DNA from: Ligustrum vulgare
Lineage: Eukaryota; Streptophyta; Magnoliopsida; Lamiales; Oleaceae
Length of the DNA: 64,000 nt
Assembly: GCA_963555705.1 (NCBI GenBank)
Contig: OY743171.1
Coordinates: 27,522,852 to 27,586,851, forward strand
Reading direction: 5' to 3'
Of this stretch, positions 34,786-47,916 are shown piece after piece (within the stretch, counting starts at the first letter, position 1; each line of letters opens with the position of its first letter). The notes beneath the pieces were generated by a model. It did not search any database. It saw only the letters and a program-made list of their open reading frames with translations, and was not told the origin of the DNA. The translations under genes were made by a program, and so were the position numbers.

Positions 34786-36974
34786 TTAGGATTGGGAACT
34801 CCCTTTTCAGGAATAATTTTGGGACTTCCACTGTTCTCTCCAATACACTTTGGACAATTGAAATGGTTCATTGGTAGAATAAGCTATGATAAAAACACCG
34901 AGAGAATGCACTACTTAGAAAAAGTACAACTACGTGAAGAAAGACATTATTCGTACCAGACAAGACTGCAAGAACATGTTAAAAATGGCATTATAAAAGA
35001 AATGATATGTGGGAAGAAGGTTGGAGGAAAAATTATGGTCGACGAAGACCAGGGAATGCAATTTTTTAGTCAGATTTCTTAAGTTAGAGATTGAGACTCT
35101 TTTTTTGAGTAGAAACCCTTTGGATTTGGAATTCTGTTTTGAAGAATAGTTTGGGGCTTTCAGTGTTCCTTTCAATGCAATTTAGACAATTGAAATCGTT
35201 CGTTGGTAGAATAAGCTATGATTAAGACACCAAGAGAATAATGCACTACTTAATAAAAGTACAACCACGTGAAGAAAGACATTATTCAAACCACACAAGA
35301 GTTTTCAAAACGTGTCAAAAGGGCATTGTATAAGAAATGATATGTGGGAAGAGAAGGATGGAGTCAAAATTATGGTCGAAGACGACCAAGGGATGCAATT
35401 TGAAATTGAAAACCCGCAAGTATTGTGAATCAATTTTTTTTCAATTAGAAATTGAGACCATTTTTTTTTTAGTATAATAAACCCTTAGGATTGGGAACTC
35501 CCTTTTCAAGAATAATTTTGGGACTTCCACTGTTCTCTCCAATACACTTTGGACAATTGAAATGGTTCATTGGTAGAATAAGCTATGATAAAAACACTTA
35601 GAGAATGCACTACTTAGAAAAAGTACAACTACGTGAAGAAAGACATTATTCATACCAGAAAAGACTGCAGGAACATGTTAAAAATGGCATTATAAAAGAA
35701 ATGATATGTGGGAAGAAGGTTGGAGGAAAAATTATGGTCGACGAAGACCTGGGGACTCAATTTTTGAGTCAGATTTTTTAAGTTAGAGATTGAGACTCTT
35801 TTTTTGAGTAGAAACCCTTTGGATTTGGAATTCTGTTTTCAAGAATAGTTTTGGGGCTTTCAGTGTTCCTTTCAATGCAATTTAGACAATTGAAATCGTT
35901 CGGTAGTAGAATAATCTATGATTAAGACACCAAGAGAATAATGCACTACTTAATAAAAGTGCAACCACGTGAAGAAAGACATTATTCAAACCACACAAGA
36001 GTTTTAAAAACGTGTCAAATGGGAATTATATAAGAAATGATATGTGGGAAGAAGGATGAAGTCAAAATTGTGGTCGAAGACGACCAAGGGATGCAATTTG
36101 AAATTGAGAACCCGCAAGTATTGTGAATCAATTTTTTTTCAATTAGAAATTGAGACTTTTTTTTTTAGTATAATAAACCCTTAGGAATGGGAACTCCCTT
36201 TTCAGGAATGATTTTGGGACTTCCACTGTTCTCTCCAATACACTTTGGACAATTGAAATGGTTCATTGGTAGAATAAGTTATGATAAAAACACCGAGAGA
36301 ATCCACTACTTAGAAAAAGTACAACTACGTGAATAATGCAATACTTAATAAAAGTACAACCACGTGAAGAAAGACATTATTCAAACCACACAAGAGTTTT
36401 CAAAACGTGTCAAATGGGAATTATATAGGAAATTATATGTGGGAAGAAGGATGGAGTCAAAATTATGGTCGAAGATGACCAAGGGATGCAATTTGAAATT
36501 GAAAACCCCCGAGTATTGTGAATCAATTTTTTTTTTCAATTAGAAATTGAGACTATTTTGTTTAGTATAATAAACCCTTAGGATTGGGAACTCCCTTTTC
36601 AGGAATGATTTTGGGACTTCCACTGTTCTCTCCAATACACTTTGAACAATTGAAATGGTTCATTGGTAGAATAAGCTATGATAAAAACACCGAGAGAATG
36701 CACTACTTAGAAAAAGTACAACTACGTGAATAATGCACTACTTAATAAAAGTGCAACCACGTGAAGAAAGACATTATTGAAACCACACAAGAGTTTTCAA
36801 AACGTGTCAAAAGGGAATTGTATAAGAAATGATATGTGGGAAGAGAAGGATGGAGTCAAAATTATGGTCGAAGACGACCAAGGGATGCAATTTGAAATTG
36901 AAAACCCGCAAGTATTGTGAATCAATTTTTTTTCAATTAGAAATTGAGACTATTTTTTTTAGTATAATAAACCC
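34786..36974 (+). repeat. 2189 bp higher-order repeat, copy 3
   Basis: Unit starts are AB 34786, AB 35485, C 36181 and C 36578. A private G interrupts the T run near 36560 (ATTTTGTTTAG), and AAGGGAATTG near 36813 replaces AAGGGCATTG. Otherwise it is nearly identical to the neighbouring copies. Confidence 0.93.
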
Positions 36975-39162
36975 TTAGGATTGGGAACTCCCTTTTCAGG
37001 AATAATTTTGGGACTTCCACTGTTCTCTCCAATACACTTTGGACAATTGAAATGGTTCATTGGTAGAATAAGCTATGATAAAAACACCGAGAGAATGCAC
37101 TACTTAGAAAAAGTACAACTACGTGAAGAAAGACATTATTCGTACCAGACAAGACTGCAAGAACATGTTAAAAATGGCATTATAAAAGAAATGATATGTG
37201 GGAAGAAGGTTGGAGGAAAAATTATGGTCGACGAAGACCAGGGAATGCAATTTTTTAGTCAGATTTCTTAAGTTAGAGATTGAGACTCTTTTTTTGAGTA
37301 GAAACCCTTTGGATTTGGAATTCTGTTTTGAAGAATAGTTTGGGGCTTTCAGTGTTCCTTTCAATGCAATTTAGACAATTGAAATCGTTCGTTGGTAGAA
37401 TAAGCTATGATTAAGACACCAAGAGAATAATGCACTACTTAATAAAAGTACAACCACGTGAAGAAAGACATTATTCAAACCACACAAGAGTTTTCAAAAC
37501 GTGTCAAAAGGGCATTGTATAAGAAATGATATGTGGGAAGAGAAGGATGGAGTCAAAATTATGGTCGAAGACGACCAAGGGATGCAATTTGAAATTGAAA
37601 ACCCGCAAGTATTGTGAATCAATTTTTTTTCAATTAGAAATTGAGACCATTTTTTTTTTAGTATAATAAACCCTCAGGATTGGGAACTCCCTTTTCAAGA
37701 ATAATTTTGGGACTTCCACTGTTCTCTCCAATACACTTTGGACAATTGAAATGGTTCATTGGTAGAATAAGCTATGATAAAAACACTTAGAGAATGCACT
37801 ACTTAGAAAAAGTACAACTACGTGAAGAAAGACATTATTCATACCAGAAAAGACTGCAGGAACATGTTAAAAATGGCATTATAAAAGAAATGATATGTGG
37901 GAAGAAGGTTGGAGGAAAAATTATGGTCGACGAAGACCTGGGGACTCAATTTTTGAGTCAGATTTTTTAAGTTAGAGATTGAGACTCTTTTTTTGAGTAG
38001 AAACCCTTTGGATTTGGAATTCTGTTTTCAAGAATAGTTTTGGGGCTTTCAGTGTTCCTTTCAATGCAATTTAGACAATTGAAATCGTTCGGTAGTAGAA
38101 TAATCTATGATTAAGACACCAAGAGAATAATGCACTACTTAATAAAAGTGCAACCACGTGAAGAAAGACATTATTCAAACCACACAAGAGTTTTAAAAAC
38201 GTGTCAAATGGGAATTATATAAGAAATGATATGTGGGAAGAAGGATGAAGTCAAAATTGTGGTCGAAGACGACCAAGGGATGCAATTTGAAATTGAGAAC
38301 CCGCAAGTATTGTGAATCAATTTTTTTTCAATTAGAAATTGAGACTTTTTTTTTTAGTATAATAAACCCTTAGGAATGGGAACTCCCTTTTCAGGAATGA
38401 TTTTGGGACTTCCACTGTTCTCTCCAATACACTTTGGACAATTGAAATGGTTCATTGGTAGAATAAGTTATGATAAAAACACCGAGAGAATCCACTACTT
38501 AGAAAAAGTACAACTACGTGAATAATGCAATACTTAATAAAAGTACAACCACGTGAAGAAAGACATTATTCAAACCACACAAGAGTTTTCAAAACGTGTC
38601 AAATGGGAATTATATAGGAAATTATATGTGGGAAGAAGGATGGAGTCAAAATTATGGTCGAAGATGACCAAGGGATGCAATTTGAAATTGAAAACCCCCG
38701 AGTATTGTGAATCAATTTTTTTTTTCAATTAGAAATTGAGACTATTTTTTTTAGTATAATAAACCCTTAGGATTGGGAACTCCCTTTTCAGGAATGATTT
38801 TGGGACTTCCACTGTTCTCTCCAATACACTTTGAACAATTGAAATGGTTCATTGGTAGAATAAGCTATGATAAAAACACCGAGAGAATGCACTACTTAGA
38901 AAAAGTACAACTACGTGAATAATGCACTACTTAATAAAAGTGCAACCACGTGAAGAAAGACATTATTGAAACCACACAAGAGTTTTCAAACGTGTCAAAA
39001 GGGCATTGTATAAGAAATGATATGTGGGAAGAGAAGGATGGAGTCAAAATTATGGTCGAAGACGACCAAGGGATGCAATTTGAAATTGAAAACCCGCAAG
39101 TATTGTGAATCAATTTTTTTTCAATTAGAAATTGAGACTATTTTTTTTAGTATAATAAACCC
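36975..39162 (+). repeat. 2189 bp higher-order repeat, copy 4
   Basis: Unit starts are AB 36975, AB 37674, C 38370 and C 38767. The second dimer starts with a private TCAGGAT in place of TTAGGAT at 37674. One A is missing near 38988 (TTTTCAAACG), which makes this copy 2188 bp long. Confidence 0.93.
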
Positions 39163-41353
39163 TTAGGATTGGGAACTCCCTTTTCAGGAATAATTTTGGG
39201 ACTTCCACTGTTCTCTCCAATACACTTTGGACAATTGAAATGGTTCATTGGTAGAATAAGCTATGATAAAAACACCGAGAGAATGCACTACTTAGAAAAA
39301 GTACAACTACGTGAAGAAAGACATTATTCGTACCAGACAAGACTGCAAGAACATGTTAAAAATGGCATTATAAAAGAAATGATATGTGGGAAGAAGGTTG
39401 GAGGAAAAATTATGGTCGACGAAGACCAGGGAATGCAATTTTTTAGTCAGATTTCTTAAGTTAGAGATTGAGACTCTTTTTTTGAGTAGAAACCCTTTGG
39501 ATTTGGAATTCTGTTTTGAAGAATAGTTTGGGGCTTTCAGTGTTCCTTTCAATGCAATTTAGACAATTGAAATCGTTCGTTGGTAGAATAAGCTATGATT
39601 AAGACACCAAGAGAATAATGCACTACTTAATAAAAGTACAACCACGTGAAGAAAGACATTATTCAAACCACACAAGAGTTTTCAAAATGTGTCAAAAGGG
39701 CATTGTATAAGAAATGATATGTGGGAAGAGAAGGATGGAGTCAAAATTATGGTCGAAGACGACCAAGGGATGCAATTTGAAATTGAAAACCCGCAAGTAT
39801 TGTGAATCAATTTTTTTTCAATTAGAAATTGAGACCATTTTTTTTTTAGTATAATAAACCCTTAGGATTGGGAACTCCCTTTTCAAGAATAATTTTGGGA
39901 CTTCCACTGTTCTCTCCAATACACTTTGGACAATTGAAATGGTTCATTGGTAGAATAAGCTATGATAAAAACACTTAGAGAATGCACTACTTAGAAAAAG
40001 TACAACTACGTGAAGAAAGACATTATTCATACCAGAAAAGACTGCAGGAACATGTTAAAAATGGCATTATAAAAGAAATGATATGTGGGAAGAAGGTTGG
40101 AGGAAAAATTATGGTCGACGAAGACCTGGGGACTCAATTTTTGAGTCAGATTTTTTAAGTTAGAGATTGAGACTCTTTTTTTGAGTAGAAACCCTTTGGA
40201 TTTGGAATTCTGTTTTCAAGAATAGTTTTGGGGCTTTCAGTGTTCCTTTCAATGCAATTTAGACAATTGAAATCGTTCGGTAGTAGAATAATCTATGATT
40301 AAGACACCAAGAGAATAATGCACTACTTAATAAAAGTGCAACCACGTGAAGAAAGACATTATTCAAACCACACAAGAGTTTTAAAAACGTGTCAAATGGG
40401 AATTATATAAGAAATGATATGTGGGAAGAACGATGAAGTCAAAATTGTGGTCGAAGACGACCAAGGGATGCAATTTGAAATTGAGAACCCGCAAGTATTG
40501 TGAATCAATTTTTTTTCAATTAGAAATTGAGACTTTTTTTTTTAGTATAATAAACCCTTAGGAATGGGAACTCCCTTTTCAGGAATGATTTTGGGACTTC
40601 CACTGTTCTCTCCAATACACTTTGGACAATTGAAATGGTTCATTGGTAGAATAAGTTATGATAAAAACACCGAGAGAATCCACTACTTAGAAAAAGTACA
40701 ACTACGTGAATAATGCAATACTTAATAAAAGTACAACCACGTGAAGAAAGACATTATTCAAACCACACAAGAGTTTTCAAAACGTGTCAAATGGGAATTA
40801 TATAGGAAATTATATGTGGGAAGAAGGATGGAGTCAAAATTATGGTCGAAGATGACCAAGGGATGCAATTTGAAATTGAAAACCCCCGAGTATTGTGAAT
40901 CAATTTTTTTTTTCAATTAGAAATTGAGACTATTTTTTTTAGTATAATAAACCCTTAGGATTGGGAACTCCCTTTTCAGGAATGATTTTGGGACTTCCAC
41001 TGTTCTCTCCAATACACTTTGAACAATTGAAATGGTTCATTGGTAGAATAAGCTATGATAAAAACACCGAGAGAATGCACTACTTAGAAAAAGTACAACT
41101 ACGTGAATAATGCACTACTTAATAAAAGTACAACCACGTGAAGAAAGACATTATTCAAACCACACAAGAGTTTTCAAAACGTGTCAAAAGGGCATTGTAT
41201 AAGAAATGATATGTGGGAAGAGAAGGATGGAGTCAAAATTATGGTCGAAGACGACCAAGGGATGCAATTTGAAATTGAAAATCCGCAAGTATTGTGAATC
41301 AATTTTTTTTCAATTAGAAATTGAGACTATTTTTTTTTTAGTATAATAAACCA
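39163..41353 (+). repeat. 2189 bp higher-order repeat, copy 5 (end altered)
   Basis: Unit starts are AB 39163, AB 39862, C 40558 and C 40955. The copy is 2191 bp long. Its last C unit lacks the ATTGAAACC change seen in copies 1-4 and ends with a longer T run before CCATTAGG. The recombination edge with the next zone therefore lies inside C 40955, near 41.1-41.3 kb. A private AAGAACGATG sits near 40427. Confidence 0.9.
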
Positions 41354-44244
41354 TTAGGATTGGGAACTCCCTTTTCAGGAATAATTTTGGGACTTCCACT
41401 GTTCCCTCCAATACACTTTGGACAATTGAAATGGTTCATTGGTAGAATATACTATGATAAAAACACCGAGAGAATGCACAACTTAGAAAAAGTACAACTA
41501 CGTGAAGAAAGACATTATTCATACCAGAAAAGACTGCAGGAACATGTTAAAAATGGCATTATAAAAGAAATGATATGTGGGAAGAAGGTTGGAGGAAAAA
41601 TTATGGTCGACGAAGACCTGGGGACTCAATTTTTGAGTCAGATTTTTTAAGTTAGAGATTGAGACTCTTTTTTTTTGAGTAGAAACCCTTTGGATTTGGA
41701 ATTCTGTTTTCAAGAATAGTTTTGGGGCTTTCAGTGTTCCTTTCAATGCAATTTAGACAATTGAAATCGTTCGTTAGTTGAATAAGCTATGATTAAGACA
41801 CCAAGAGAATAATGCACTACTTAATAAAAGTGCAACCACGTGAAGAAAGACATTATTAAAACCACACAAGAGTTATCAAAACGTGTCAAAAGGGCATTAT
41901 ATAAGAAATGATATGTGGGAAGAAGGATGGAGTCAAAATTATGGTCTAAGACGACCAAGGGATGCAATTTGAAATTGAAAACCCCCGAGTATTGTGAATC
42001 AATTTTTTTTCAATTAGAAATTGAGACTATTTTTTTTAGTATAATAAACCCTTAGGATTGGGAACTCCCTTTTCAGGAATAATTTTGGGACTTCCACTGT
42101 TCTCTCCAATACACTTTGGACAATTGAAATGGTTCATTGGTAGAATAAGCTATGATAAAAACACCGAGAGAATGCACTACTTAGAAAAAGTACAACTACG
42201 TGAATAATGCACTACTTAATAAAAGTACAAACACGTGAAGAAAGACATTATTCAAACCACACAAGAGTTTTCAAAACGTGTCAAAAGGGCATTGTATAAG
42301 AAATGATATGTGGGAAGAGAAGGATGGAGTCAAAATTATGGTCGAAGACGACCAAGGGATGCAATTTGAAATTGAAAACCCGCAAGTATTGTGAATCAAT
42401 TTTTTTTCAATTAGAAATTGAGACTATTTTTTTTTTAGTATAATAAACCATTAGGATTGGGAACTCCCTTTTCAGGAATAATTTTGGGACTTCCACTGTT
42501 CTCTCCAATACACTTTGGACAATTGAAATGGTTCATTGGTAGAATATACTATGATAAAAACACCGAGAGAATGCACAACTTAGAAAAAGTACAACTACGT
42601 GAAGATAGACATTATTCATACCAGAAAAGACTGCAGGAACATGTTAAAAATGGCATTATAAAAGAAATGATATGTGGGAAGAAGGTTGGAGGAAAAATTA
42701 TGGTCGACGAAGACCTGGGGACTCAATTTTTGAGTCAGATTTTTTAAGTTAGAGATTGAGACTCTTTTTTTTTGAGTAGAAACCCTTTGGATTTGGAATT
42801 CTGTTTTCAAGAATAGTTTTGGGGCTTTCAGTGTTCCTTTCAATGCAATTTAGACAATTGAAATCGTTCGTTAGTTGAATAAGCTATGATTAAGACACCA
42901 AGAGAATAATGCACTACTTAATAAAAGTGCAACCACGTGAAGAAAGACATTATTAAAACCACACAAGAGTTATCAAAACGTGTCAAAAGGGCATTATATA
43001 AGAAATGATATGTGGGAAGAAGGATGGAGTCAAAATTATGGTCTAAAACGACCAAGGGATGCAATTTGAAATTGAAAACCCGCAAGTATTGTGAATCAAT
43101 TTTTTTTCAATTAGAAATTGAGACTATTTTTTTTTTAGTATAATAAACCATTAGGATTGGGAACTCCCTTTTCAGGAATAATTTTGGGACTTCCACTGTT
43201 CTCTCCAATACACTTTGGACAATTGAAATGGTTCATTGGTAGAATATACTATGATAAAAACACCGAGAGAATGCACAACTTAGAAAAAGTACAACTACGT
43301 GAAGATAGACATTATTCATACCAGAAAAGACTGCAGGAACATGTTAAAAATGGCATTATAAAAGAAATGATATGTGGGAAGAAGGTTGGAGGAAAAATTA
43401 TGGTCGACGAAGACCTGGGGACTCAATTTTTGAGTCAGATTTTTTAAGTTAGAGATTGAGACTCTTTTTTTTTGAGTAGAAACCCTTTGGATTTGGAATT
43501 CTGTTTTCAAGAATAGTTTTGGGGCTTTCAGTGTTCCTTTCAATGCAATTTAGACAATTGAAATCGTTCGTTAGTTGAATAAGCTATGATTAAGACACCA
43601 AGAGAATAATGCACTACTTAATAAAAGTGCAACCACGTGAAGAAAGACATTATTAAAACCACACAAGAGTTATCAAAACGTGTCAAAAGGGCATTATATA
43701 AGAAATGATATGTGGGAAGAAGGATGGAGTCAAAATTATGGTCTAAGACGACCAAGGGATGCAATTTGAAATTGAAAACCCGCAAGTATTGTGAATCAAT
43801 TTTTTTTCAATTAGAAATTGAGACTATTTTTTTTAGTATAATAAACCCTTAGGATTGGGAACTCCCTTTTCAGGAATAATTTTGGGACTTCCACTGTTCT
43901 CTCCAATACACTTTGGACAATTGAAATGGTTCATTGGTAGAATAAGCTATGATAAAAACACCGAGAGAATGCACTACTTAGAAAAAGTACAACTACGTGA
44001 ATAATGCACTACTTAATAAAAGTACAACCACGTGAAGAAAGACATTATTCAAACCACACAAGAGTTTTCAAAACGTGTCAAAAGGGCATTATATAAGAAA
44101 TGATATGTGGGAAGAAGGATGGAGTCAAAATTATGGTCTAAGACGACCAAGGGATGCAATTTGAAATTGAAAACCCGCAAGTATTGTGAATCAATTTTTT
44201 TTCAATTAGAAATTGAGAATATTTTTTTTTAGTATAATAAACCC
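41354..44244 (+). repeat. Transition zone, AB-C-AB-AB-C
   Basis: Unit starts are AB 41354, C 42052, AB 42451, AB 43151 and C 43849. The three dimers are close copies marked by ACCATTAGG, GAATATACTATG, ATGCACAACTT, an extra T in the A-end run, GTTAGTTGAATAAG, and ATTAAAACC with GAGTTATC in B. GGTCTAAG in place of GGTCGAAG first appears here, near 41944. This is the border between the left and right sequence domains. AB 42451 and AB 43151 are a direct 700 bp duplication. Confidence 0.88.
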
Positions 44245-46331
44245 TTAGGATTTGGAACTCCCTTTTCAGGAATAATTTTGGGACTTCCACTGTTCTCTCC
44301 AATACACTTTGGACAATTGAAATGGTTCATTGGTAGAACAAACAATGATAAAAACACCAAGAGAATGCACTACTTAGAAAAAGTACAACTACGTGCAGAA
44401 AGACATTATTCGTACCAGACAAGACTGCAAGAACATGTTAAAAATGGCATTTTTAGAAATGATATGTGGGAAGAAGGTTGGAGGAAAAATTATGGTCGAC
44501 GAAGACTAGGGGATGCAATTTTAGAGTCAGATTTTTTAGGTTAGAGATTGAGACTCTTTTTTTGCGTAGAAACCCTTTGGATTTGGAATTCTGTTTTCAA
44601 GAATAGTTTTGGGGCTTTCAGTGTTCCTTTCAATGCAATTTAGACAATTGAAATCGTTCGTTGGTAGAATAAGCTACGATCAAGACACCAAGAGAATAAT
44701 GCACTACTTAATAAAAGTACAACCACGTGAAGAAAGACATTATTAAAACCACACAAGAATTTTAAAAACGTGTCAAATGAGAATTATATAAGAAATGATA
44801 TGTGGGAAGAAGGATGGAGTCAAAATTATGGTCGAAGACGACCAAGGGATGCAATTTGAAATTGAAAACCCGCAAGTATTGTGAATCAATTTTTTATCAA
44901 TTAGAAATTGAGACTATTTTTTTTACTATAATAAACCCTTAGGATTGGAAACTCCCTTTTCAGGAATAATTTTGGGACTTCCACTGTTCTCTCCAATACA
45001 CTTTGGACAATTGAAATGGTTCATCGGTAGAATAAGCATTGATAAAAACACCGAGAGAATGCACTACTTAGAAAAAGTACAACTACGTGCAGAAAGACAT
45101 TATTCGTACCAGACAAGACTGCAAGAACATGTTAAAAATGGCATTTTTAGAAATGATATGTGGGAAGAAGGTTGGAGGAAAAATTATGGTCGACGAAGAC
45201 CTGGGGATGCAATTTTTGAGTCAGATATTTTAAGTTAGAGATTGAGACTCCTTTTTTGCGTAGAAACCCTTTGGATTTGGAATTCTGTTTTCAAGAATAG
45301 TTTTGGGGCTTTCAGTTTTCCTTTCAATGCAATTTAGACAATTGAAATCGTTCGTTGGTAGAATAAGCTATGATTAAGACACCAAGAGAATAATGCCCTA
45401 CTTAATAAAAGTGCAACCACGTGAAGAAAGACATTATTCAAACCACACAAGAGTTTTCAAAACGTGTCAAAAGGGCATTATATAAGAAATGATATGTGTG
45501 AAGAAGGATGGAGTCAAAATTATGGTCTAAGACGACCAAGGGATGCAATTTGAAATTGAAAACCCGCAAGTATTGTGAATCAATTTTTTTTCAATTAGAA
45601 ATTGAGACTATTTTTTTTTTTAGTATAATAAACCCTTAGGATTTGGAACTCCCTTTTCAGGAATAATTTTGGGACTTCCACGATTCTCTCCAATACACTT
45701 TGGACAATTGAAATGGTTCATTGGTAGAATAAGCAATGATAAAAACACCGAGAGAATGCACTTCTTAGAAAAAGTACAACTACGTGAAGAAAGACATTAT
45801 TCATACCAGAAAAGACTGCAGGAACATGTTAAAAATGGCATTATAAAAGAAATGATATGTGGGAAGAAGGTTGGAGGAAAAATTATGGTCGACGAAGACC
45901 TGGGGATGCAATTTTTAAGTCAGATATTTTAAGTTAGAGATTGAGACTCTTTTTTTGCGTAGAAACCCTTTGGATTTGGAATTCTGTTTTCAAGAATAGT
46001 TTTGGGGCTTTCAGTGTTCCTTTCAATGCAATTTAGACAATTGAAATCGTTCGTTGGTAGAATAAGCTATGATTAAGACACCAAGAGAATAATGCCCTAC
46101 TTAATAAAAGTCCAACCACGTGAAGAAAGACATTATTCAAACCACACAAGAGTTATAAAAACGTGTCAAATGAGAATTATATAAGAAATGATATGTGGGA
46201 AGAAGGATGGAGTCAAAATTATGGTCGAAGACGACCAAGGGATGCAATTTGAAATTGAAAACCCGCAAGTATTGTGAATCAATTTTTTTTCAATTAGAAA
46301 TTGAGTCTATTTTTTTTAGTATAATAAACCC
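44245..46331 (+). repeat. Three AB dimers of the right-hand subfamily
   Basis: Dimers start at 44245, 44939 and 45636. A halves at 44245 and 44939 carry GTGCAGAAAG and the two-base-shorter CATTTTTAGAAATG, and A ends read TTTGCGTAG. AB 44245 pairs a 5' part like AB 53676 (AACAAACAATG) with a 3' part like AB 54373 (GACTAGGGGATG, TTTTAGAGTCAG, TTTTTTAGG), as if one dimer had been deleted between them. From there, 44939, 45636 and C 46332 match 55069, 55765 and C 56461 at a spacing of about 10.13 kb. Confidence 0.86.
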
Positions 46332-47916
46332 TTAGGATTGGGAACTCCCTTTTCAGGAATAATTTTGGGACTTCCACTGTTCTCTCCAATACACTTTGGA
46401 CAATTGAAATGGTTCATTGGTAGAATAAGCTATGATAAAAACACCGAGAGAATGCACTACTTAGAAAAAGTACAACTACGTGAATAATGCACTACTTAAT
46501 AAAAGTACAACCACGTGAAGAAAGACATTATTCAAACCACACAAGTGTTTTCAAAACGTGTCAAAAGGGCATTATATAAGAAATGATATGTGGGAAGAAG
46601 GATGGAGTCAAAATTATGGTCTAAGACGACCAAGGGATGCAATTTGAAATTGAAAACCCGCAAGTATTGTGAATCAATTTTTTTTCAATTAGAAATTGGG
46701 ACTATTTTTTTTTTAGTATAATAAACCCTTAGGATTTGGAACTCCCTTTTCAGGAATCATTTTTGGGACTTCCACTGTTCTCTCCAATACACTTTGGACA
46801 ATTGAAATGGTTCATTGGTAGAATAAGCTATGATAAAAACACCGAGAGAATGCACTACTTAGAAAAAGTACAACTACGTGAATAATGCACTACTTAATAA
46901 AAGTACAACCACGTGAAGAAAGACATTATTCAAACCACACAAGAGTTTTCAAAACGTGTCAAATGGGAATTATATAAGAAATGATATGTGGGAAGAAGGA
47001 TAGAGTCAAAATTATGGTCGAAGACGACCAAGGGATGCAATTTGAAATTGAAAACCCGCAAGTATTGTGAATCAATTTTTTTTCAATTAGAAATTGAGAC
47101 TATTTTTTTTAGTATAATAAACCCTTAGGATTGGGAACACCCTTTTCAGGAATAATTTTTGGACTTCCACTGTTCTCTCCAATACACTTTGGACAATTGA
47201 AATGGTGAATTGGTAGAATAAGCTATGATAAAAACACCGACAGAATGCACTACTTAGAAAAAGTAAAACTACGTGAATAATACACTACTTAATAAAAGTA
47301 CAACCACGTGAAGAAAGACGTTATTCAAACCACACAAGAGTTTTCAAAACGTGTCAAAAGGGAATTATATAAGAAATGATATGTGGGAAGAAGGACGGAG
47401 TCAAAATTATGGTCTAAGACGACCAAGGGATGCAATTTGAAATTGAAAACCCGCAAGTATTGTGAATCAATTTTTTTTCAATTAGAAATTGAGACTATTT
47501 TTTTTTTAGTATATTAAACCCTTAGGATTTGAACTCCCTTTTCAGGAATAATTTTGGGACTTCCACGGTTCTCTCCAATACACTTTGGACAATTGAAATG
47601 GTTCAATTGTAGAATAAGCAATGATAAAAACGCCGAGAGAATGCACTACTTAGAAAAAGTACAACTACGTGAATAATGCACTACTTAATAAAAGTACAAC
47701 CACGTGAAGAAAGACATTATTCAAACCACACAAGAGTTTTCAAAACGTGTCAAAAGGCCATTATATAAGAAATGATATGTGGGAAGAAGGATGGAGTCAA
47801 AATTATGGACTAAGACGACCAAGGGATGCAATTTGAAATTGAAAACCCGCAAGTATTGTGAATCAATTTTTTTTCAATTAGAAATTGAGACTATTTTTTT
47901 TTAGTATATTAAACCC
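46332..47916 (+). repeat. Run of four consecutive C units
   Basis: C units start at 46332, 46729, 47125 and 47522, spaced 395-397 bp, with no AB dimer between them. This is the only run of more than two C units in the window. The third has GAACACCC, TTTTTGGACTTCC, GGTGAATTGG, CCGACAGAATG and AATAATACAC. The fourth has TTCAATTGTAG, AACGCCGAG, AAAAGGCCATT and TATGGACTAAG. These two recur in reverse order at 52885-53675. Confidence 0.9.
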
